This document shows positions 32,014 to 41,221 of a DNA stretch of 64,000 bases, piece after piece; position 1 is the stretch's first letter, and the number at the start of each line of letters is the position of its first letter. Source of the DNA: JAFGOG01 sp034429215 (lineage in GTDB: Bacteria; Chloroflexota; Anaerolineae; JAAYZQ01); contig DAOUGI010000006.1 of NCBI GenBank assembly GCA_034429215.1, positions 62,001 to 126,000 of the forward strand, given 5' to 3'. The translations under genes and the position numbers were made by a program. The notes below the pieces were generated by a model that was not told where the DNA came from, searched no databases, and saw only the letters and a list, made by a program, of their open reading frames with translations.

Positions 32014-33558
32014 ATGACGGCATCCAGCGAAACGGCGGAATTGCTCCAACGGGGTATTGCCGCGGCGCGCGCCGGGCGCAAGGTAGAGGCATCCCGCCTC
32101 CTGATGCAGGTGGTAGAGCGCGACGAGCACAACGAGCAGGCCTGGCTGTGGCTGAGCGGGGTGGTCGATTCGCTCGACGACCGCCGCGTCTGCCTGGAAA
32201 ATGTGCTGGCCCTCAATCCCAACCACAGCGCGGCCCTGGCCGGGCTGCGTCACCTGGATCAGGCGGCCGCCGCCGAGGCGCGCAGCCGTGTGCCGCCACC
32301 TCCATCGGGCGCCCAGCCTGCCGCTCCGGCTGCCGGCGAGCTATGCCCCTTCTGCCTCAAGCCCTTGCCGGCCACCGGCACCAAATGCCCTCAGTGTGGC
32401 GGGCCGCTCCTGGTGGTCTGCCCGGCGTGCGGCGAGTACGCCGATGTGCAACAGCCGTTGTGCGCCACCTGCGGCCAGTCCATCGGCGACTACCGGCAGG
32501 GGGCGGCCTATTTTCTGTCGCTGGCGCAGGCATCGCTGGCCCGCGGCCGGCACGAGGCGACGCTACAGGCGCTGGGCCACGCCGAGAGCCGGGCAGGCGA
32601 CGACGCCCCAACGCTGGGGGAGATTGCCGCCCTGTACGAACAGCTCGGCCGGCTCGACCTGGCCGCGCAGGCTGCCGAGCGGGCAGCCGCCGCAGCGCCG
32701 CAAAGCGCCGCCGCCTATGCCCGCCTGAGCTCGATCTACCAACAGCAGGGCCAGATCCGGCCGGCGCAGGCGGCCATGCGCAAGGCCGCCGAGCTGTCGG
32801 CTGACCCCGCCGTTCAGCTCGAGCTGGCGCGCCTCTACCTGGACGAAGATGGGACCGTGACCGAGGCGGTCGCTTTGCTGGGGCAGATGATCAAGGCCAA
32901 GCCGATGAATGCCCAGGCGCACCTGCTGTTGGGCGACGCCTATCGCAAGCAGGGCAATGAGGACCGGGCGCGCCGTTCCTACCAGGATGCAGCCCGCCTG
33001 GCCCCGGCCGATTCTCAGGCGGGGATCGAGGCCCGGTCGAGGCTGGCGATCTATGAGCCGGCCCCGCCCTCGGCCATGGGCGGGCGGGCGGCCAGGCGCC
33101 AGGGAGAGCGGCCCGGCTGCGTTACCCTCTATGCGGTTTGGCTGGCCATCAGTGGGAGCATGTCGGCTCTCGGGGCGCTGATCCTGGTCGCCTTCGGCTC
33201 GGCCGTGTTCTCCCGGCTCGCCATGGAACGGGACCCCCTGCCGTCGGGCGTGGGGCAGGGGATCTTGTGGGCGGCGGCCGGCATTACGCTCGTTTTCGCC
33301 CTCGCCTATCTCGTCCTGGCTTATGGGCTGTGGACCATGAAGAACTGGGCTCGGATTAACGTCCTGGTCTTGTCGATCCTCGGCCTGTTGGCCACGATCG
33401 GCCAGGCCGTCGTCAGCCTGACCGGGATGGAGCAGCTAGCTGCGCAGACAAGCGCGCCGCAGATGTCCACTTTTTTTCTGTGCGCAATCATCCCCGAGTT
33501 TGCCATCAGCGGCTATATCATCTTCTGGTTCTGGGCCAATCGAGAATTGTTTAGCTGA
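32014..33558 (+). CDS. TPR protein with double zinc ribbon and C-terminal membrane helices
   Basis: 514 residues from ATG 32014 (AAAGGAGG upstream). A short TPR pair (about 5-85) leads through an Ala/Pro linker to a double zinc ribbon: CPFCLKPLPATGTKCPQCGG then CPACGEYADVQQPLCATCGQ (about 110-160). More TPR repeats follow (about 165-345). Then come three or four hydrophobic helices (about 375-400, 415-440, 450-475, 485-510). The zinc ribbon and TPR face the cytoplasm if the helices anchor the C terminus. The function is unknown. Such proteins are frequent in Chloroflexota and probably act as adaptors. Confidence 0.75.
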   Translation: MTASSETAELLQRGIAAARAGRKVEASRLLMQVVERDEHNEQAWLWLSGVVDSLDDRRVCLENVLALNPNHSAALAGLRHLDQAAAAEARSRVPPPPSGAQPAAPAAGELCPFCLKPLPATGTKCPQCGGPLLVVCPACGEYADVQQPLCATCGQSIGDYRQGAAYFLSLAQASLARGRHEATLQALGHAESRAGDDAPTLGEIAALYEQLGRLDLAAQAAERAAAAAPQSAAAYARLSSIYQQQGQIRPAQAAMRKAAELSADPAVQLELARLYLDEDGTVTEAVALLGQMIKAKPMNAQAHLLLGDAYRKQGNEDRARRSYQDAARLAPADSQAGIEARSRLAIYEPAPPSAMGGRAARRQGERPGCVTLYAVWLAISGSMSALGALILVAFGSAVFSRLAMERDPLPSGVGQGILWAAAGITLVFALAYLVLAYGLWTMKNWARINVLVLSILGLLATIGQAVVSLTGMEQLAAQTSAPQMSTFFLCAIIPEFAISGYIIFWFWANRELFS

Positions 33559-33567
33559 GCCAATCAA

Positions 33568-33625
33568 GAACCCCGGTTTTCCCAAGAAACCAGGGTTCTA
33601 GGCCTTTTGGAGAGAAACCGGGTTT
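33568..33625. repeat. Two tandem hairpins between convergent genes
   Basis: GAACCCCGGTTT (33568-33579) pairs with AAACCAGGGTTC (33587-33598), one mismatch. A second hairpin GAAACC-G-GGTTTC lies at 33613-33625. Both belong to the AGAAACnnGGTTTCT family also seen at 53977-54009, and likely terminate both convergent units. Confidence 0.65.
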
Positions 33626-33633
33626 CTTGGAGT

Positions 33634-34674
33634 TTATCCATCGCCCTCGGGGTGACCGGGCATGGCCCAATGGCGGAGCCGGCTGGTGGCCTTGGAGAGG
33701 CGCCCTTCGCCGATCAGGACGTTGATTGACACGGCCAGGGCCATGATCATGCCCATCACCACCTGCACCCAGTAGCTGGTAATGCCTGTGGCGACGACCC
33801 CGGCTTGAAGCGAGCCGATGATGTAGGTGCCCCAAAAGGTGCCGACGATGCTGCCCTGGCCGCCGGAGATCAGGGTCCCGCCGATAAAGACGGCGGCCAT
33901 CACCGGCAGCATGTAGCCTTGCCCCTGAGTCGGGTAAAATACGTTGATCTCGGTGGTCAGCAGCAGGCCGGCGAAAGCGGCAAGCACGCCCATGAGAGTA
34001 AACAGCTTGATCTTGGTCATCTCGACGTTGATGCCCATCACCCGCGCCACGTTCGGGTTGTCGCCGATGAACATGATCGCCTCGCCAAAGGTGTGACGGT
34101 TGAGGATGAACCACAGTAAGATGGCCAGGGCCAGCCCCCAGACCGCCTGGGCGGGGATGACGCCAAAGATGCGGCCGGTGAGGATGGTATGAAAGGTGGT
34201 CTCCTCTATCTCCTTGAGGTTCAATTGGAGCCCATTGGCGATCAGGATAGTGGCGCCGTACCAAAAGAATTGCGTGGCCAGCGTGGCCATGATCGAGGGC
34301 ACATGGATCTTGGCGACGAGCAGCCCGTTGACATACCCGGCCAGGGCGCCGGCGGCCAGGGCCACGACGGCGCCGATCCAGGGAGCCAGGGGCGTATCGA
34401 GGTTCTTGAAACACCAGGCTAAGGCAAACCCGGACAGCGCGACTATCGCCGGAAAGCTCAGGTCGATCTCTCCTGCGGTGATGACCAGGGTTAATCCCAG
34501 GCCCAGGACAAGCAGGGGGGCCACGGTCTGCAGGAAGGACATGTAGATCAACGGCCTGGTAAAAACGTCCGGAGCCGTGATCAGGAACGCGCCATACAGG
34601 AGCACCAACACCCCCAAAACGGGGAGGCCTTCGATCCTGCCGAGGAATGCGAGGGGAGAGCTCTTTGTCTTCAT
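33634..34674 (-). CDS. ABC transporter permease, ribose/simple-sugar type
   Basis: 346 residues with eight to ten hydrophobic helices (for example LPVLGVLVLLYGAFLI, APLLVLGLGLTLVI, VWGLALAILLWFIL). The family's conserved EIDLSFPAIVALSG is in the second/third helix region, and GDNPNVARVMGINV is the ATPase-coupling loop. It belongs to the RbsC/CUT2 family, which import monosaccharides or related small polyols. The ATG overlaps the ATPase stop by 4 bases. It completes the importer with the binding protein and ATPase genes upstream. Confidence 0.9.
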   Translation of the reverse strand: MKTKSSPLAFLGRIEGLPVLGVLVLLYGAFLITAPDVFTRPLIYMSFLQTVAPLLVLGLGLTLVITAGEIDLSFPAIVALSGFALAWCFKNLDTPLAPWIGAVVALAAGALAGYVNGLLVAKIHVPSIMATLATQFFWYGATILIANGLQLNLKEIEETTFHTILTGRIFGVIPAQAVWGLALAILLWFILNRHTFGEAIMFIGDNPNVARVMGINVEMTKIKLFTLMGVLAAFAGLLLTTEINVFYPTQGQGYMLPVMAAVFIGGTLISGGQGSIVGTFWGTYIIGSLQAGVVATGITSYWVQVVMGMIMALAVSINVLIGEGRLSKATSRLRHWAMPGHPEGDG

Positions 34675-35459
34675 GATTCTGCCTTGTCTTTCAGGCCGTG
34701 CGCGTATTCGAGCAGGAACTCGTTCAACGCCTTTAGTGAGATCTCTTCCTTGGGGATGCTGGCGACGATCTGCCCGCGATCCATGATGATAAAGCGGTCG
34801 GATATCTCATAGACGTCCCCGATATCGTGGGAGATGTAGATGCAGGCCCGGCCGCCCTCTTTGATCTTGTGGACAAAGTTGATCACCTTGCTCACCTCTT
34901 TCAGCGAGAGGGCGGTGGTCGGCTCGTCGAGGATGATCAGCTCGGCCTTGAAGTGCATGGCCCGGCCGATGGCCACCCCCTGGCGCTCGCCGCCGGACAA
35001 CACGCTCACCTTTGAATCGACGGTGATGCCCTTGCCGCGGAATCCGATCGTGTTGAGCATGATCTCGTCGGCGATTTGCTTTTCCTTCTTGACGTCGATA
35101 AAGCCGAATGGGCGGGTGATCTGGCGTCCGACGAAGAAATTCCGCCACAGGACCTGCTTCTCGCCCAGCGACCTGTCCTGGTAGACGGTCTCGATGCCGT
35201 AGGCGTGAGCCCGCTTGACGTTGTAGGTTCTGAAATCGACCTTGCGACCGGCGACGTACAGCTCGCCGCTGGTCGGGGGAAAGACACCAGTCAGGATTTT
35301 CACCAGCGTCGATTTTCCCGCGCCGTTGTCGCCGATGAGCCCGACGATCTCGTTGCGGCCTATCTCAAGGTTGATCTTTCTCAGGGCGCACACCAGCCCG
35401 AAATACTTTTCGATGTTGACCATTCGCCCGGCATACTGCTGGGCAGGAGCGTCAGCCAC
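34671..35459 (-). CDS. ABC transporter ATPase, simple-sugar type (single domain)
   Basis: 262 residues with Walker A GDNGAGKST (about 40-48), signature LSGGERQGVAIGRAM, Walker B LIILDEPT and switch SHDIGD. CUT2 importers usually carry a two-domain RbsA ATPase of about 500 residues. This is a single-domain version like FrcA, working as a homodimer. It lies 70 bases after the binding-protein gene across a strong hairpin and overlaps the permease gene. Confidence 0.9.
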   Translation of the reverse strand: MADAPAQQYAGRMVNIEKYFGLVCALRKINLEIGRNEIVGLIGDNGAGKSTLVKILTGVFPPTSGELYVAGRKVDFRTYNVKRAHAYGIETVYQDRSLGEKQVLWRNFFVGRQITRPFGFIDVKKEKQIADEIMLNTIGFRGKGITVDSKVSVLSGGERQGVAIGRAMHFKAELIILDEPTTALSLKEVSKVINFVHKIKEGGRACIYISHDIGDVYEISDRFIIMDRGQIVASIPKEEISLKALNEFLLEYAHGLKDKAES

Positions 35460-35484
35460 TAGTGAACCTCCTCATAGGTCGTGA

Positions 35485-35520
35485 CAAAATGCCCCCGCCT
35501 GGCCAGGCGGGGGCATTTTG
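35485..35520 (-). terminator. Intra-operon hairpin (attenuator) between binding-protein and ATPase genes
   Basis: CAAAATGCCCCCGCCTGG and its exact reverse complement form an 18-bp palindrome whose ends give a T-tract in both directions. It lies 9 bases after the binding-protein stop. Partial termination here would give more binding protein than membrane components, as is common in ABC importers. Confidence 0.85.
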
Positions 35521-35528
35521 ACATTGGT

Positions 35529-36557
35529 TTAGCGGATTCCTTGCTCGATCAGGGGCGCAACCTGGCCGACGTTGGCCGGGGTGACTGTGCCGACACCGGT
35601 GTTGATGTGCAGGCCTGGGATCAGGTAGTTGGACATCAGCCAGATCTGCTGCACCGGGAAGTAGCCCTGGAGGTACAGGACCTGGTCAAAGCTGGCGCTG
35701 ATCCAGCCCTTCTGGATGCCGTCGATGGTGGCAGGCGACAGGTCGATGCCGCCGATGATGACATCGCCGGGCTTTTTCCCCGCGGTCTCGAGCACCTTCG
35801 GCAGGGTCGAGGTGATGTTGCCGTGCTGAGTGCCGATCGCCTTCAGGTCGGGGTTGGCTTCCATGTATGCCGTCAGGATCGGGATCGCCAGCGACGCCTC
35901 AGTGTCGACGTCGTTGGTCACGTCGAGGGTGTCGACCACCAGTCCGGCCGCTTCGAGCGCCTCTTTGATGCCCCGCGGGCTCTCGCTCCGGCCTTCCTGA
36001 TGCCAGATGTCATAGACGAGCGCCTTGTCGCCGGACTTGAGTCCCGCCGCGACCATGGCCAGGCCGGTAGTGTAGCCGCCGTCGTACAGGTTGGCGCCGG
36101 CATAGCCGAACCCCTTGGTCTGATATTTGGCTTCGTTGTTGGGGAGCGGGTTGTTGCCGCTGGTGACAACGATGCCCATCCCTATCGCCTGGTCGATGAG
36201 CGAGCCCATGGCGTCCTCGCCAGGATGGCCCATGATGGCGATGCCGCTCGGGGAGGCGGCAATGGCCTCTTTGAACTGCTCGATCATCTTCTGGGAATCC
36301 CAGCCCGAGTACTGCTCGATGAGCTTGATGCCCAAGTGCGCCGCGGCGGCCTTGGCCCCATTGGTGCGGGCCAGCGTCGACGGGTCGCCCTGCTGCCCGC
36401 CCATCTGCATATAGACGGTCAGCTCTTTGCCGGTGCCGGCAGCGGCCGCCGCCGGCACAGACGTAGCTGCCTCTGAGCCGCACCCGGCCAAGGCTACGCC
36501 GGCCGCGCCAAGCGCGGTGGCGCGCAGAAAATCGCGTCGGTTGAGTTTGTTAGTCAT
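35529..36557 (-). CDS. Sugar-type ABC transporter substrate-binding lipoprotein
   Basis: 342 residues from the ATG at 36557, preceded by GAGGAGAAGG. The N terminus has a twin-arginine motif NRRDFLRATALG followed by lipobox LAGCGS, so it is probably Tat-exported and lipid-anchored. The rest is a periplasmic-binding-protein fold of the RbsB/LacI type (Peripla_BP_4): KAAAAHLGIKLIEQYSGWD, SGIAIMGHPGEDAM, VIIGGIDLSPATIDGIQKG. The ligand is likely a sugar or sugar alcohol, but cannot be named. It is the first gene of the importer operon. Confidence 0.9.
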   Translation of the reverse strand: MTNKLNRRDFLRATALGAAGVALAGCGSEAATSVPAAAAAGTGKELTVYMQMGGQQGDPSTLARTNGAKAAAAHLGIKLIEQYSGWDSQKMIEQFKEAIAASPSGIAIMGHPGEDAMGSLIDQAIGMGIVVTSGNNPLPNNEAKYQTKGFGYAGANLYDGGYTTGLAMVAAGLKSGDKALVYDIWHQEGRSESPRGIKEALEAAGLVVDTLDVTNDVDTEASLAIPILTAYMEANPDLKAIGTQHGNITSTLPKVLETAGKKPGDVIIGGIDLSPATIDGIQKGWISASFDQVLYLQGYFPVQQIWLMSNYLIPGLHINTGVGTVTPANVGQVAPLIEQGIR

Positions 36558-36792
36558 CTTTTCCTTCTCCTCGTGCAAATAGTTTGATACATGATGCTGA
36601 TGTGGAGTTTGGTTCAGATCTTTCTGGGTAGAGGCTATCGTCGGTGACAAGCGGTGGCTCTACTCATTTCTTGCCACGCTCCCGATGGATCCTAGGTCAC
36701 CTCCTTCCTCCATGCGTACACACGGTTCTTACGCAAGCCCTACATGCCCGGCTCGCGACAGACACGATGACTCAAAAAATCCCTCACTTGTT

Positions 36793-36821
36793 ATTGTACA
36801 CCCTATCGATCTTTTAAACAA
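36793..36821 (-). promoter_or_regulatory. Candidate promoter of the sugar importer operon
   Basis: On the minus strand TTGTTT (36821-36816) and TACAAT (36798-36793) have a 17-base spacer. The leader would be about 230 bases, and holds no recognised riboswitch. It contains a GGAGGAAGGAGGTGACC stretch near 36695-36712 with no convincing gene after it. Confidence 0.5.
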
Positions 36822-36951
36822 ATTTTCATTCGCCATCTTGCGTGCGCTCGCATGGCGTTTGTGCCAGGCATAGCAGCCGCTTGACGACACACTCGGCGCC
36901 TTGCATGATGGCGTAGAGGGCAGGGCCAATTGGCCTTGCACAAGGCAAAAG

Positions 36952-36979
36952 TTGACACGCCTGTGGAGTGCGGTATAAT
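36952..36979 (+). promoter_or_regulatory. Consensus promoter of the MarR-ABC efflux operon
   Basis: Exact TTGACA (36952-36957) and exact TATAAT (36974-36979), 16-base spacer. A perfect 10-base palindrome TGCTATAGCA at 36995-37004, just past the start point, is a possible site for the MarR protein encoded next. Confidence 0.85.
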
Positions 36980-37027
36980 TGCACTACCAGATATTGCTAT
37001 AGCATGTATTTGAAAAGAGGTAGCAAC

Positions 37028-37570
37028 TTGGCCGAATATCATCTGATTCCAGCCGCAATCGAGATCCAGCTCTACGCCTCCCTGCTGCTCAAGTTCTTTA
37101 ACCAGGCACTCGAAAAACGGCTGCGCGATCGCGGCGAGAAGGTCAGCAGCCTGCAATATGGCATCCTCCGCATGCTACAGCTCGATACCCTGACCATCAG
37201 CGAAATCAGCCAACGGATGGGCTTTGATCCCTCCACCCTGGTGCGGGCCGTAGACACGCTGGAGCGCAAGGGCCTGGCCCGGCGCGGCAGCGATCCCCAC
37301 GACCGGCGGCGCAACCCGATCACCATCACGGAAAAGGGGATGGAGCTGGTCGCTGCAGTCCCGGTGATTAACGCTGAGGATTTGACCCTCCAGGCGCTGC
37401 AATCCTTTGGCATCGAATCGGCCACCCAACTGCGAGATCTGCTGCGCGGGCTGATCGAGGAATTTCCCGAAGGCAGGATGGTCGCCGAGATAACGGCGGG
37501 CCAAATGGACAGGCTATCGAGGCATGCTAGAGAAGTGGGTGGGATGACAGGCTGCCATCCGCCAGCTTGA
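37028..37570 (+). CDS. MarR-family transcriptional regulator
   Basis: 180 residues with a winged helix (about 35-110): LQYGILRMLQLDTLTISEISQRMG as helices 2-3, DPSTLVRAVDTLERKGLARRG as the recognition helix and wing, and RRRNPITITEKG. The TTG at 37028 is preferred over ATG 37004 because AGAGG is 7 bases upstream of the TTG, whereas the ATG has no ribosome site. It is followed by an ABC exporter pair, so it most likely represses its own operon in response to a toxic compound. The possible operator at 36995-37004 would support that. Confidence 0.85.
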   Translation: MAEYHLIPAAIEIQLYASLLLKFFNQALEKRLRDRGEKVSSLQYGILRMLQLDTLTISEISQRMGFDPSTLVRAVDTLERKGLARRGSDPHDRRRNPITITEKGMELVAAVPVINAEDLTLQALQSFGIESATQLRDLLRGLIEEFPEGRMVAEITAGQMDRLSRHAREVGGMTGCHPPA

Positions 37571-37632
37571 AATCAGGCAACCACCCCACAGTCGTGCTGC
37601 ACTAGCATTGACGGGAGGAAGGAGTGTGTAGG

Positions 37633-38559
37633 ATGAAAGCGCAAAAAGGCGTTATAGTTGGAGTGAGGAATCTGGTCAAGCAGTATCCCGGGGTCAAAGC
37701 CGTGGATGACATCTCCTTTGATGTTTACCAGGGAGAGATCTTGGGGATGGTAGGGCCAAACGGGGCAGGCAAGACCACGACCATCGAGTGTATCGAAGGG
37801 CTGCGCAGGCCCGATGGCGGCACCATACAGGTATTGGGCCTGGACCCCTTAAGGGACCGCTACCAGGTTCGGGAACGCATCGGCGTCCAGTTCCAGTCGG
37901 CCGCCCTGCCCGACCGGATCAAGGTGTGGGAAGCGCTGGACCTGTTTGCCGCCTTTTACCGGCGCCCGGTTGATTGGCGGCCCCTGCTGGAGCAAATGGG
38001 GCTGGCAGATAAAAGGGATGCCTATTTCACCAAGCTTTCCGGCGGACAGAAACAGCGGGTCTTTATCGCGCTGGCGCTGGTCAACAACCCTGAGCTGGCC
38101 TTCCTGGACGAGCTGACCACCGGCCTGGACCCTCAGGCTCGGCGGGCGATGTGGGACGAGGTGCGCAGCATCCGCGAGCGGGGCACGACCGTTTTTCTGA
38201 CCACCCATTTCATGGAGGAAGCGGAGCGCTTGTGCGACCGGGTGGCAATCGTCGACCACGGCAAGATCGTCGTCCTGGACACGCCCCAAAACCTGATCGA
38301 TTCACTAGGGGCCGAAAATCGGGTCGTTTTTGAGGTGGATGGGCCTCTGGACGAGGAATTGCTGCGTGCAGATCCGGGCGTTGTCCGCGTGGAGCGGATC
38401 GGAGAGCGGGTGGCGGTCTATGGACAAAAAGACGGGCTGGTCAGTGGGGTGGTTGGCGTCCTGGAGACAGGGGGCATCCATTTCGAAAATCTGCGCACTG
38501 AGCAGCCGACACTGGAAGACGTATTCCTGGCTTTGACAGGGAAAGAGATGCGCGACTAG
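37633..38559 (+). CDS. ABC exporter ATPase (multidrug/daunorubicin type)
   Basis: 308 residues with Walker A GPNGAGKTT (about 41-49), signature LSGGQKQRVFIALAL, Walker B LAFLDELTTGLD and switch His in LTTHFMEEAERL. The C-terminal extension (about 225-305) is typical of DrrA/NatA-type subunits. Note the Walker B reads DEL rather than the usual DEP. ATG 37633 has AAGGAG 8 bases upstream. It is encoded after MarR and 11 bases before its permease. Confidence 0.92.
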   Translation: MKAQKGVIVGVRNLVKQYPGVKAVDDISFDVYQGEILGMVGPNGAGKTTTIECIEGLRRPDGGTIQVLGLDPLRDRYQVRERIGVQFQSAALPDRIKVWEALDLFAAFYRRPVDWRPLLEQMGLADKRDAYFTKLSGGQKQRVFIALALVNNPELAFLDELTTGLDPQARRAMWDEVRSIRERGTTVFLTTHFMEEAERLCDRVAIVDHGKIVVLDTPQNLIDSLGAENRVVFEVDGPLDEELLRADPGVVRVERIGERVAVYGQKDGLVSGVVGVLETGGIHFENLRTEQPTLEDVFLALTGKEMRD

Positions 38560-38569
38560 GAGGCGTTCG

Positions 38570-39313
38570 ATGGTTGGATTTCGGAAACTGACGCTTGTGC
38601 AGGCAAAACTCTACCTCAGGGAGCCAATGAGCGCGTTTTTCACACTGCTCTTTGGTCCATCCCTGCTGCTTCTGCTCGGTTTCATCTTTGGGAACGAGCC
38701 CAGCGCGGCAACCGGCGGTCTAGGTTATCTGGACCAGTCCGTACCGGCCTACATGGCCATTATCATCGCCATCGTCGGGTTGACAGCGGTGCCGATCACC
38801 AGCACGATCCGGCGGGAGGCAGGCGTGCTGCGCCGTTTCTCGGCGACCCCACTGCGCCCGCTCACCTATTTTCTGACGGATGTGCTCGTGCCCTTTTTGA
38901 TGACTCTGTTGGGCATCCTGCTCCTGGTTCTGGTGGGGACGGTCGTGTTCCATGTTCGCTTTGAGGGCAATCTGTTTAGCTTGCTGGGGGGGATTATCCT
39001 GGGCGCATGTGCCTTTTTCTCGCTGGGCTACGCCCTGGTTGGGCTGGTCTCCAACGCCCGGGCCGTGGTGGTGATTTCCAACGTGGTGCTTTACCCGCTG
39101 ATGATCTTTTCCGGTGCTATGGTCCCGCTGGAGGTCATGCCTGACACAGTGCGGACCATCTCCCGCTACTCGCCGCTGACCCACCTGGTGGCTTTGCTGA
39201 GAGGCTTGTGGTTCGGGCAGGGATGGGGGGATTTCCTGATCGAGGTTGTCGTGCTGGCCGGCGTGGCGATCGTCGGAACGATTATCGTAACCCGGACATT
39301 CCGCTGGGAATAG
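38570..39313 (+). CDS. ABC-2 type efflux permease
   Basis: 247 residues with six predicted helices (FFTLLFGPSLLLLLGFIFG, VPAYMAIIIAIVGLTAV, FLMTLLGILLLVLVGTVVF, FSLLGGIILGACAFF, VVVISNVVLYPLMIFSG, FLIEVVVLAGVAIVGTIIV). The ABC-2 signature SGAMVPLEVMPDTVRTISRYSP sits before the last helix. It forms an exporter with the preceding ATPase, probably for a drug or lipid-like compound under MarR control. Confidence 0.9.
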   Translation: MVGFRKLTLVQAKLYLREPMSAFFTLLFGPSLLLLLGFIFGNEPSAATGGLGYLDQSVPAYMAIIIAIVGLTAVPITSTIRREAGVLRRFSATPLRPLTYFLTDVLVPFLMTLLGILLLVLVGTVVFHVRFEGNLFSLLGGIILGACAFFSLGYALVGLVSNARAVVVISNVVLYPLMIFSGAMVPLEVMPDTVRTISRYSPLTHLVALLRGLWFGQGWGDFLIEVVVLAGVAIVGTIIVTRTFRWE

Positions 39314-39367
39314 GGGCCATGGCTCCCATCACAACCCACTTGGTAAGCGTACCCTTTCGTCAGGCAT

Positions 39368-41221
39368 TCAAGCCGCTGCCTCTTTGACGTGTTTGGCACG
39401 CCGGTTTCGTTCGCGCTTGTCCAAAATGCGCTTGCGCATGCGCAAGCTCACCGGGGTCACTTCCAACAACTCATCGTCGCTCAGATACTCGATGCAGCGG
39501 TCCAGGCTCATCTCTTCAGGCGTAACCAGCCGGATCTCGATATCCTGGATCGAGTTACGCATGTTGGTGAGATGCTTGGTCTTGCACACGTTTATGTCCA
39601 GATCGCCCGGCCGCTGGTGCTCGCCAACCACCATCCCCTCGTACACCTCAACGCCCCGTCCGAGAAACAGGTTGCCCCGCTCCTCCGCGTTTTTCAAGCC
39701 AAAGGTGCTGGTAACGCCGGCTTCCCAGGCAACCAATGAGCCACGCGACCGGGAGCTGATCGGTCCGGCCATCGGACCATACTGGTAAAAGAGTGTATCC
39801 ATGGTGCCCATGCCGCGGGTGACCGTCAGGAATTGGTAGCGAAAGCCCAACAAGCCTCGCGTAGGCACGTGATAGCTCACCAGGACGCTGCCGTCGGAAG
39901 CGTCCAGCATGTTGATCATCTCACCGCGCCGCTTGCCCAGCATTTCCACGACCGGTCCCAGCGTGTCGGGGGGTACATGGACGTGGAGCTCCTCGTAGGG
40001 TTCCAGGATCCGGCCGTCTGCGTCGTGATGCAGGATCACCTTTGGGCTGGAAACCTGGAACTCATAGCCCTCGCGACGCATAGTCTCGATCAGGATAGCC
40101 AGATGCAGCTCACCTCGGCCGGAAACGATAAACGTATCCGCCTGATCCGTTTCTTCCACCCGCAGAGAGACGTTGTGCCGGACTTCGTCGAAGAGGCGCT
40201 CACGGAGCTTGCGCGAGGTGCTCCAGCGGCTCTCCCGCCCGGCCAATGGCGACGAATTCACGCCAAAGCTCATCCGCACCGTCGGCTCGCCCACGTGAAT
40301 GGCCGGCAAGGCAACCGGATAGTTCGGGTCGGCGAGCGTCTCGCCGATGGCGACCTGATCCAATCCGGCGATGGCCACAATCTCACCTGCCTCAATGGCC
40401 GGGACCTCGACCCGTTTCAGTCCCTCGTGCACGTAGAGATACTGGGCGGTTTCAGGAAGCTGCTCGCCGTTCAGCGTAAGACGGGCAATGGATTGGCCGG
40501 CAGTGATGCGGCCGGCAAAAACCCGGCCAATGGCGATGAGGCCACGATAACTATCATGATCCAGCGTTGTCACCAGAACCTGCAAAGGAGCGTCTACCTC
40601 CACAATTGGGCAGGGGATTTCGCGCAGGATAGCGTTGATGAGTGGCTTTAGATCTGGCTCGAGGTTGGGTGTCCTGCCTGCCTGGCCGGTGGTAGCCATT
40701 GCGTATATGACAGTAAAGTTGGCCTGCGCGTCGGTGGCCCCCAGCTCGATGAACAGGTCGAATGTCTGGTTGAGGGCCCGGTCGAGATCGGCGTTCTTGC
40801 GGTCCACCTTGTTGATCACCACGATGGCGCGATGGCCCATCTCCAAGGCCTTCCTGAGCACAAAGCGGGTTTGGGGCATGGGGCCTTCGGCTGCGTCCAC
40901 CAACAGCAACACCCCGTCCACCATATTCAGAACTCGCTCCACCTCACCGCCGAAATCGGCATGCCCCGGAGTGTCCACGATATTGATCTTGACCTGCTGG
41001 TCCGTCTCTTCATCATAGACGCTGATGGCCGTGTTTTTCGCCAGGATAGTAATACCGCGCTCCCGTTCCAGGTCGTTAGAATCCAGGATGCGCTCGGCCA
41101 CCTGCTGGTTGCTGCGAAAGACGTGCGTCTGCTTGAGCAGACCGTCCACAAGCGTCGTTTTGCCATGATCCACGTGCGCAACGATGGCAATGTTGCGCAG
41201 ATCGGTTCGTTCCACGAGCAT
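39368..41221 (-). CDS. typA: Ribosome-associated GTPase TypA/BipA
   Basis: 617 residues. G motifs are AHVDHGKTT, RERGITI, DTPGHADF and NKVDR. The later domains have RGELHLAILIETMRREGYEF and the C-terminal TypA-specific segment VYEGMVVGEHQRPGDLDINVCK. TypA is an EF-G-like factor needed for ribosome assembly and growth under stress or cold. The start at MLVERTDLRNIAIVAHVDH is chosen by family alignment. In-frame starts at 41263 and 41281 would add up to 20 residues unlike the family. The leader from the promoter at 41501-41529 is about 270 bases. Confidence 0.94.
   Translation of the reverse strand: MLVERTDLRNIAIVAHVDHGKTTLVDGLLKQTHVFRSNQQVAERILDSNDLERERGITILAKNTAISVYDEETDQQVKINIVDTPGHADFGGEVERVLNMVDGVLLLVDAAEGPMPQTRFVLRKALEMGHRAIVVINKVDRKNADLDRALNQTFDLFIELGATDAQANFTVIYAMATTGQAGRTPNLEPDLKPLINAILREIPCPIVEVDAPLQVLVTTLDHDSYRGLIAIGRVFAGRITAGQSIARLTLNGEQLPETAQYLYVHEGLKRVEVPAIEAGEIVAIAGLDQVAIGETLADPNYPVALPAIHVGEPTVRMSFGVNSSPLAGRESRWSTSRKLRERLFDEVRHNVSLRVEETDQADTFIVSGRGELHLAILIETMRREGYEFQVSSPKVILHHDADGRILEPYEELHVHVPPDTLGPVVEMLGKRRGEMINMLDASDGSVLVSYHVPTRGLLGFRYQFLTVTRGMGTMDTLFYQYGPMAGPISSRSRGSLVAWEAGVTSTFGLKNAEERGNLFLGRGVEVYEGMVVGEHQRPGDLDINVCKTKHLTNMRNSIQDIEIRLVTPEEMSLDRCIEYLSDDELLEVTPVSLRMRKRILDKRERNRRAKHVKEAAA

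Noticed and set aside
36695..36712. GGAGGAAGGAGGTGACC ribosome-like sequence in the importer leader
   Set aside because: The only frame after it is 17 codons and unremarkable; kept as a note, not as a gene.
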